Source: a bacterium (GTDB lineage Bacteria; Myxococcota_A; Bradymonadia; UBA7976; UBA1532). Taken from it: a stretch of 20,495 nt of DNA. The translations under genes were made by a program, and so were the position numbers. The stretch spans positions 1 to 20,495 of the forward strand of contig JAUHVS010000022.1 of NCBI GenBank assembly GCA_030424955.1, given 5' to 3'. The notes under the pieces were generated by a model. It had not been told where the DNA came from. It made no database searches and worked only from the letters and a program-made list of their open reading frames with translations. Shown here piece after piece: positions 15,621 to 20,495 of this stretch (its first letter is position 1; the number at the start of each line of letters is the position of its first letter).

Positions 15621-18600
15621 ACCCCGCGCAGGGGCTGCACCGTCGGCACGCAGAAGCTGCCGGGGCCGACGGGGAGCGGCGGCGTGCAGCAGACGAAGTC
15701 ATCGGGGCAGATCAGCGTGTCGTTGCACGGCATCAGGCAGTAGCTGTCCACCGTGAAGGGGATCGGGCTGCACTGCTCGTCCGGCGTACACTCGCTCGGC
15801 AAGACGCAGTTGGGCTCGTTGTCGCCCGCGGGGCCCCAGTCGCTGATGGCGCGGCCGGCGCCGCCGATACACGTCCGGTCCACGCAGCGCTCCCCCGCGC
15901 CGCACTGGCCGTCCACGAAGCAGTCCACGCACTGGCCGTCTTCGGGATCGCAGGCCTGCTGCCCCGGGCACGCCACCCCCTCGCAGGGATCGGCGCAGAC
16001 GCCGGTGTTCAGGTCGCACTGGTCCCCGTCGATGTAGCGCAGCAGCACGCGGAAGCGGCCGGCGGTCTGGGCGGAGTGGCTGTCGACGATCACGAAGATG
16101 TCGCGCCCCACGGCGCCCCCCTGCACCACGGCCTGGGCCTTGGCCTGGGTGAAGGGATCCGGCGCGCTCGCATCGTCGTCGTTGCAGGCCAGCTCGGAGT
16201 TCTCGACGGCGCAGTCGGTGCGCAGGGACACCGCGGGATCGTAGCCGTCGCCCTCATCGGCGATGACCGTGGCCCGCAGCACGCCGGCGCCCGCCGGCAC
16301 GCGCACGGCGTACACCCGGTCGGGCCCGGTGCCGCCCAGGCAGTCGAGGGGGCGGTGGTCGTCGTTGGCGCCCTGGGTGGTCCCCGTCACCTCGGCCACG
16401 CCGTTCACCAGGTTCACCCGCACGGGGGCCTCGCACGCGGTGTCGGGCACGAAGCCGAAGGGCAGCCGCACCATGCTCAGGGTGTAGGGGGTGGTCACGG
16501 TGTAGCCCGCCTGGCCCTCATCCCCCGCGCGCAGCACGCCCACGGCGTAGAAGCCCGAGACGTTGGCGTCGATGCTGCCGAGGATCTGTTGATCGGTGCT
16601 CGCCACGGCGGTCAGCCGCTCGATGGCCTGGTTCACCCGGTAGGTGTCGAGCTGCAGGCGCTGGTTGCCCGCCTGGGTGATCAGCGTGACCACCTGCTCG
16701 CCGGGCTGCAGCCACATCATGAAGTTGTCGGCGTCCAGGGCCTCGTTGATGGGGCCGACGCCGCCGCAGGCGCGCAGGCCGGTGATGTCGACCTGCTGGC
16801 CGATGGGCAGCGTGGGCCGGCCGGCGTCGAAGGCCCGCAGCGCCGGCGGCAGGGCCCCCTGCACGCGGTTGAGCAGCTGGAAGTTGCCGTCGTGCTCGTA
16901 CAGGTCGGGCACGCAGTCCACGGCCTGCGCGCGCTGCACCTGCACCTGCAGCTGATAGTCGGTGTAGTCGAAGGCCCCGGCGCCGCGCACCCGCACGAAG
17001 TAGGGCATGCCGTAGCAGTCGGCGTCGTCGCCGCCACAGAACACGTCGGTGGCGGTGCCATCGGCCAGGGCGCAGAAGCTGGTGTTGGGGTCGCAGAACA
17101 TCTGCGGCACGGTGTAGGTCAGCGGCTGGGCCTCGGTGGGCCGGCCCAGCAGGCGCGCGCGGCCGACCTCGGGGAAGTCCGGGCCCAGCAGCGACACGTC
17201 CAGCGCGTCGGCGCCGTTCACGCCGTTGCCGTGGTTCACGAGGCTGAGGGTCACCTCGTCGCCCTCGCCCAGGAACATGCCGTACCAGTCGGTGTCCTGC
17301 GGGCAGATCCAGGCGTCGGCCGTCTCGTCCGCCAACAGCCCCGGCGCCGTGAGCAGCTCAGTGGCCTCCCAGGAGGCGTCGCGGGGCTCCACGGCCGGAT
17401 CGGGGCACTCGGGGAAGGTCACGTCGATCTCCACCCGGTAGGCCACCTGGTCGAAGGTGCCGCTGGCCCGCACCCGCAGGGCCAGGTTCTGGCCCAGGCG
17501 CGCGGCGGCGGCCTGCGGATCGTCGAACACCACCTCGAAGCTGCCCGGCTGGTTGCCCGGCGTGCCCTCGGCGATCAGCCCCCCGGCGGCGTCGAACAGC
17601 CCGAACTCGAAGGCGGCGACGTTCGACAGCGGCACCAGCCGCGCGGTGAAGGGCTGGCCCCCGGCGCTGAAGGCGTACCAGTCGATGGGCGAGCGGCCGC
17701 ACAGCTCGGCGGTGTGCACCAGGCTGGGCGCGGCGCGGCCGGCCCCCAGCAGCGTGGCCGTGCCCACGGTGTCGTTGGGCTCGCTGTCGTCGTCGCGGCA
17801 GAAGGTGGCGCAGACGCCGTCGGGCTGGCACCAGTCGCCGTCGGCGCACACCCCGCCGGCGCGGCAGCCGAGGCGGCAGGCGCCGGCGTCACACACGCAG
17901 CGGTCCCCCGCGCACAGGGGATCGGCCTGGTTGCAGTCGCGGTCGCGCAGGCAGCCGGCGTCCACGGGGCCGCAGCCGCCGCCGATGATCCGGCCCTCGG
18001 CGTCGGCCCAGGCGTTGGGCACGCAGCCGTGGGGATCGCCGCAGTCGTCGGTCGTCTCGCAGCTACCGGTGCAGCGCCCGCCGAGGCAGGCCCCGCTGGC
18101 GCAGTCGGCGTCGGCGCCACAGGGCTGGCCGACGCTGAAGAAGCCCTCGCCGGCGGCGCACCAGCGGCTGTGGGTCCGGCTGCGGTTGAGCCACGACGCC
18201 GCGCAGATCTCACCCGGCGCGCAGCCGGCGTCGGCGGTGCAGGCGTCCCCGCTGCCGAGGCCCTCGGGCACCGCCAGGCAGACCCCGTGCTGCAGCGCGG
18301 GCTGCTCGCCGGCGGCGGCCAGGAAGGGCCGGTCCACGCACACCGTGCCGGCGCCGCAGTCCTCAGAGGCGTCGCAGGTGGGCGCGCACACCAGCCCGCC
18401 ATCGAGGCCCGCCACGCAGCCCAGGCCGCGGGCGCAGTCGGTGGGGGCATCACAGGCCGCGCCCAGGGCGGCGCCGGCCGGATCGAGCGCGGTGCAACGG
18501 GGGTTGAGCTGCACCTCGCCGCCGGCCATACCGGCGCCGTGGGCGAGCCAGGGGGTACAGACCTCACCCTCGGGGCAGTCGCCACCGGCGCAGGCCACGT

Positions 18601-20495
18601 CGCTCCCGGTGAGCGGGATGCAGGCCTTGGCGGAGCGTCCGCCCTGGTCCACGGCCCCCGGCACGTCGGGCACTGGCACCCCGCGGCAGCTGTGCGCCGC
18701 CGGGCACTCCATGTCGTTGTCGCACAGGGCGGTGCAGCGGCCCCCGCCGGCGGTCGCGGCGACGCACAGGCCCCCGCGGCAGTCCTCGTGGGTGGCGCAG
18801 GCGGCGCCGAAGGCGGCCCCACCCGCGCCGGGCAGGCCGCAGCGCTGCTCGAGGGCGGCGCCCGGGGCGCCGTCGGCCAGCCACGGCAGGGCCCGGCAGC
18901 CCAGGCCCTGGTAGCAGTCGCCGTCGGCCTCGCAGGGGATCGGGCCCGCGGCCGGGTTGCTGGCGGGCGGCAGGCTGTCGGCCACCTCGAACACCAGGCA
19001 CACGCTCACGGCGTCGGGGCCCGGCACGGCGGGGTCCATGTCGAGATCGGCCTGCAGGTTGGCGGACAGCACCGCCGCGCTGACGCGGCCCTGGCAGCCC
19101 GCGGGCGCCGCCGCCCCGTCCACCGCGCAGGCCGCGTCGGCGTCGGTGTAGGCCGCGAGCAGCGCCGCGCGCGGGACCCAGCCCTGCACCACGAGCGCGT
19201 CGCTGGTGAGGCCGCCGGCCGCGCCGGCCGCCAGGGCGCCGCGAGCGGTGGCGGCGCGCAGGTTGATCTGCCGGGCGGCCACGTAGCTCGCCCCGTCGCT
19301 GTCGGCGTGGAACAGGGGCGAGCCAATGCTCAGGGCGCCGGGCGTCCCCCCCGACAGCACCCCGTCGGCGTAGATCACATCGGCGAGGCGCTCGCGGGCG
19401 GTGCCCGCGGGGGTGAGGCTGTCGGGGGCCGGGGCCACCGCGCCGTCCACGGTGAGCGCCCGCAGCCACTCCACGGTCAGCGGGCTGTCGGGGAAGCCCG
19501 GCGCCCGCACGATCATGGGGCTGCTGCCCTCGCGGAAGCGCACCCGCAGGCCGGGGTTGAACAGGCCCGCCACGGCGCCCAGGCCGTTGTCGGGCACGCC
19601 GTCGCCGGTGAGATCGCCGCACACGGCCTCGCCAAACTCGGCGATGCGCGCGCCCACCACCACGCCGGCCGGCGGGCCCACGCAGGGCGCGCCGTTGTCG
19701 ACGCGGCCGTCGCAGTCGTCGTCGAGGGCGTTGCAGGCCTCGGCCGCCGGGGCGCCGGGCTCGGCGGAGCAGGTCAGCCCCTGGCCACCGGCGGCGCACA
19801 CCTGCTCGCCGGCGCGCTCGCACAGGCCCACGCCCACCTGGCAGGCCTCGCCCTTGGCCGGGAACGCCTCGTCGACGCTGCCATCGCAGTCGTCATCGAA
19901 GTCGTTGCACGTCTCGGGCTCAGGGTTGACCGGCACGGCGTTGCAGGTGGTGCCGAGGCCGTTGGGGCTGCAGATCAGGCTGCCCGGCGACGGGCACTGG
20001 CCGTCGTTGTTGACGCAGGCGTCCCCCAGGGTCGGGAAGGTCTCGTCCACGTCGCCGTCGCAGTCGTCGTCGGCGCCGTTGCAGGTCTCGTCGAAGGCCT
20101 CGCCGGGCACCGCGTCGCACACCACGCCGTCCTCGGTGCGGTTGCAGATGGTGGCCCCGGGCCGCTGGCAGGCGCCCAGGCCGTTGGTGCAGGCCTCGCC
20201 CAGGGCGTAGCCCTCGTCCACGCTGCCGTCGCAGTCGTCATCGACGCCGTTGCAGGCCTCGACGCTGCCGTCGCCCGCCGTGGCGTCGCAGATCACCCGC
20301 TCCCCCGAGGGATCGCACACGTAGGTGCTGGCCCGCTCGCAGGCGCCCGTGCCCACCACGCAGGCCGCGCCCAGGTCGGGGAAGGTCTCGTCGGTGGCGC
20401 CGTCGCAGTCGTCGTCGAGGCGGTTGCAGATCTCGGGGGTGGGCTGGACGGTGGTCATGCACGCCAGATCGCCGTTGGCGCACTGCTCGACGCCC
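15611..20495 (-). CDS. Giant secreted modular protein: MopE-type metal-binding repeats, Cys-rich modules, PPC-like domains (5' partial)
   Basis: At least 1627 residues; the frame is open to the right edge. The in-frame ATG at 20458 is internal, because coding sequence before it (GVEQCANGDLAC) continues the repeat pattern. From the visible N-terminal side: five MopE-type repeats with CNxxDDDCDGxxDE (about 19700-20430), a type often taken as metal- or calcium-binding; an unrecognised domain of about 250 aa (about 18940-19690); a Dickkopf-like Cys-rich stretch (about 17800-18940); four PPC-like beta domains, the first opening with DDSEPNDTVGTA (about 16030-17800); and a Cys-rich C-terminus (15611 to about 16030, ending LRGVCE). 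No enzyme motif is visible. It is probably an extracellular or surface protein stabilised by disulfides and metal. It overlaps the next gene. Confidence 0.85.
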   Translation of the reverse strand, partial: GVEQCANGDLACMTTVQPTPEICNRLDDDCDGATDETFPDLGAACVVGTGACERASTYVCDPSGERVICDATAGDGSVEACNGVDDDCDGSVDEGYALGEACTNGLGACQRPGATICNRTEDGVVCDAVPGEAFDETCNGADDDCDGDVDETFPTLGDACVNNDGQCPSPGSLICSPNGLGTTCNAVPVNPEPETCNDFDDDCDGSVDEAFPAKGEACQVGVGLCERAGEQVCAAGGQGLTCSAEPGAPAAEACNALDDDCDGRVDNGAPCVGPPAGVVVGARIAEFGEAVCGDLTGDGVPDNGLGAVAGLFNPGLRVRFREGSSPMIVRAPGFPDSPLTVEWLRALTVDGAVAPAPDSLTPAGTARERLADVIYADGVLSGGTPGALSIGSPLFHADSDGASYVAARQINLRAATARGALAAGAAGGLTSDALVVQGWVPRAALLAAYTDADAACAVDGAAAPAGCQGRVSAAVLSANLQADLDMDPAVPGPDAVSVCLVFEVADSLPPASNPAAGPIPCEADGDCYQGLGCRALPWLADGAPGAALEQRCGLPGAGGAAFGAACATHEDCRGGLCVAATAGGGRCTALCDNDMECPAAHSCRGVPVPDVPGAVDQGGRSAKACIPLTGSDVACAGGDCPEGEVCTPWLAHGAGMAGGEVQLNPRCTALDPAGAALGAACDAPTDCARGLGCVAGLDGGLVCAPTCDASEDCGAGTVCVDRPFLAAAGEQPALQHGVCLAVPEGLGSGDACTADAGCAPGEICAASWLNRSRTHSRWCAAGEGFFSVGQPCGADADCASGACLGGRCTGSCETTDDCGDPHGCVPNAWADAEGRIIGGGCGPVDAGCLRDRDCNQADPLCAGDRCVCDAGACRLGCRAGGVCADGDWCQPDGVCATFCRDDDSEPNDTVGTATLLGAGRAAPSLVHTAELCGRSPIDWYAFSAGGQPFTARLVPLSNVAAFEFGLFDAAGGLIAEGTPGNQPGSFEVVFDDPQAAAARLGQNLALRVRASGTFDQVAYRVEIDVTFPECPDPAVEPRDASWEATELLTAPGLLADETADAWICPQDTDWYGMFLGEGDEVTLSLVNHGNGVNGADALDVSLLGPDFPEVGRARLLGRPTEAQPLTYTVPQMFCDPNTSFCALADGTATDVFCGGDDADCYGMPYFVRVRGAGAFDYTDYQLQVQVQRAQAVDCVPDLYEHDGNFQLLNRVQGALPPALRAFDAGRPTLPIGQQVDITGLRACGGVGPINEALDADNFMMWLQPGEQVVTLITQAGNQRLQLDTYRVNQAIERLTAVASTDQQILGSIDANVSGFYAVGVLRAGDEGQAGYTVTTPYTLSMVRLPFGFVPDTACEAPVRVNLVNGVAEVTGTTQGANDDHRPLDCLGGTGPDRVYAVRVPAGAGVLRATVIADEGDGYDPAVSLRTDCAVENSELACNDDDASAPDPFTQAKAQAVVQGGAVGRDIFVIVDSHSAQTAGRFRVLLRYIDGDQCDLNTGVCADPCEGVACPGQQACDPEDGQCVDCFVDGQCGAGERCVDRTCIGGAGRAISDWGPAGDNEPNCVLPSECTPDEQCSPIPFTVDSYCLMPCNDTLICPDDFVCCTPPLPVGPGSFCVPTVQPLRGVCE
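19700..20430 (-). repeat. Five tandem ~174-bp repeats encoding MopE-type modules
   Basis: The segment encoding DCD recurs at 20402, 20228, 20057, 19883 and 19709 (plus-strand GTCGCAGTC, or ATCGCAGTC at 19883). The offsets are 174, 171, 174 and 174 bp. The protein period is therefore 57-58 residues, with pattern CNxxDDDCDGxxDExF/Y then AC/CxxGxGxC, VC and CxA. The array continues towards or past the right edge. Confidence 0.85.

Noticed and set aside
20458..20495. ATG at 20458 as the start of the giant protein
   Set aside because: The codons before it (GVEQCANGDLAC) are in frame and continue the Cys-repeat pattern, and no signal peptide follows the ATG. The gene is cut by the window edge.

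Overview
The window is very GC-rich (most lines well above 70% G+C by eye) and gene-dense, with almost no intergenic space. Several traits point to a Myxococcota-type (former Deltaproteobacteria) bacterium: a Ser/Thr kinase carrying an FGE-sulfatase-like C-terminus, Cys-rich lipoproteins with repetitive Pro/Asp linkers, and a giant secreted protein with MopE-type metal-binding repeats and PPC-like domains. This is inference; no rRNA or tRNA gene is present to anchor taxonomy.

Layout. The plus strand (1-2787) holds the last 30 codons of an unknown gene, then a compact run epmA-birA-coaX: EF-P beta-lysine ligase, monofunctional biotin ligase and type III pantothenate kinase. epmA and birA overlap by a few bases. 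The 3' end of birA carries four spaced 19-bp dyads that are translated into a repetitive tail. Everything from 2803 to the right edge is on the minus strand, converging on coaX with only 15 bp between stops. Read 5'->3' on that strand: a giant secreted modular protein (15611-20495, start outside the window), overlapping an SH3b plus beta-barrel-like outer-membrane protein (14409-15620); an RluA-family pseudouridine synthase (13348-14274); a Cys-rich lipoprotein (11783-13297); an unrecognised 183-aa protein of lower GC (11095-11646); a large Ser/Thr kinase (7572-10955); and a tightly coupled pair made of an SLC4/band-3-type anion transporter with an N-terminal PTS EIIA domain (5388-7442) and a GH31 glycosidase lipoprotein (2803-5391).

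The most striking item is the EIIA-SLC4 fusion. Animal SLC4 exchangers have an N-terminal cytoplasmic domain with the EIIA fold but no phosphoryl-transfer role. This bacterial protein has the same domain order yet keeps the PtsN-type phospho-acceptor His (H73) and a second His (H120). It could be an anion or bicarbonate transporter gated by PTS phosphorylation state. The ATGA overlap with a surface alpha-glycosidase suggests the pair links carbohydrate supply to anion or pH homeostasis.

The other minus-strand genes look like a cell-surface and signalling set: secreted Cys-rich and metal-binding-repeat proteins, an SH3b outer-membrane protein, and a kinase with a probably non-catalytic FGE-fold domain. 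GC-rich hairpins without U-tracts lie just after several of the minus-strand genes and probably mark transcript ends.
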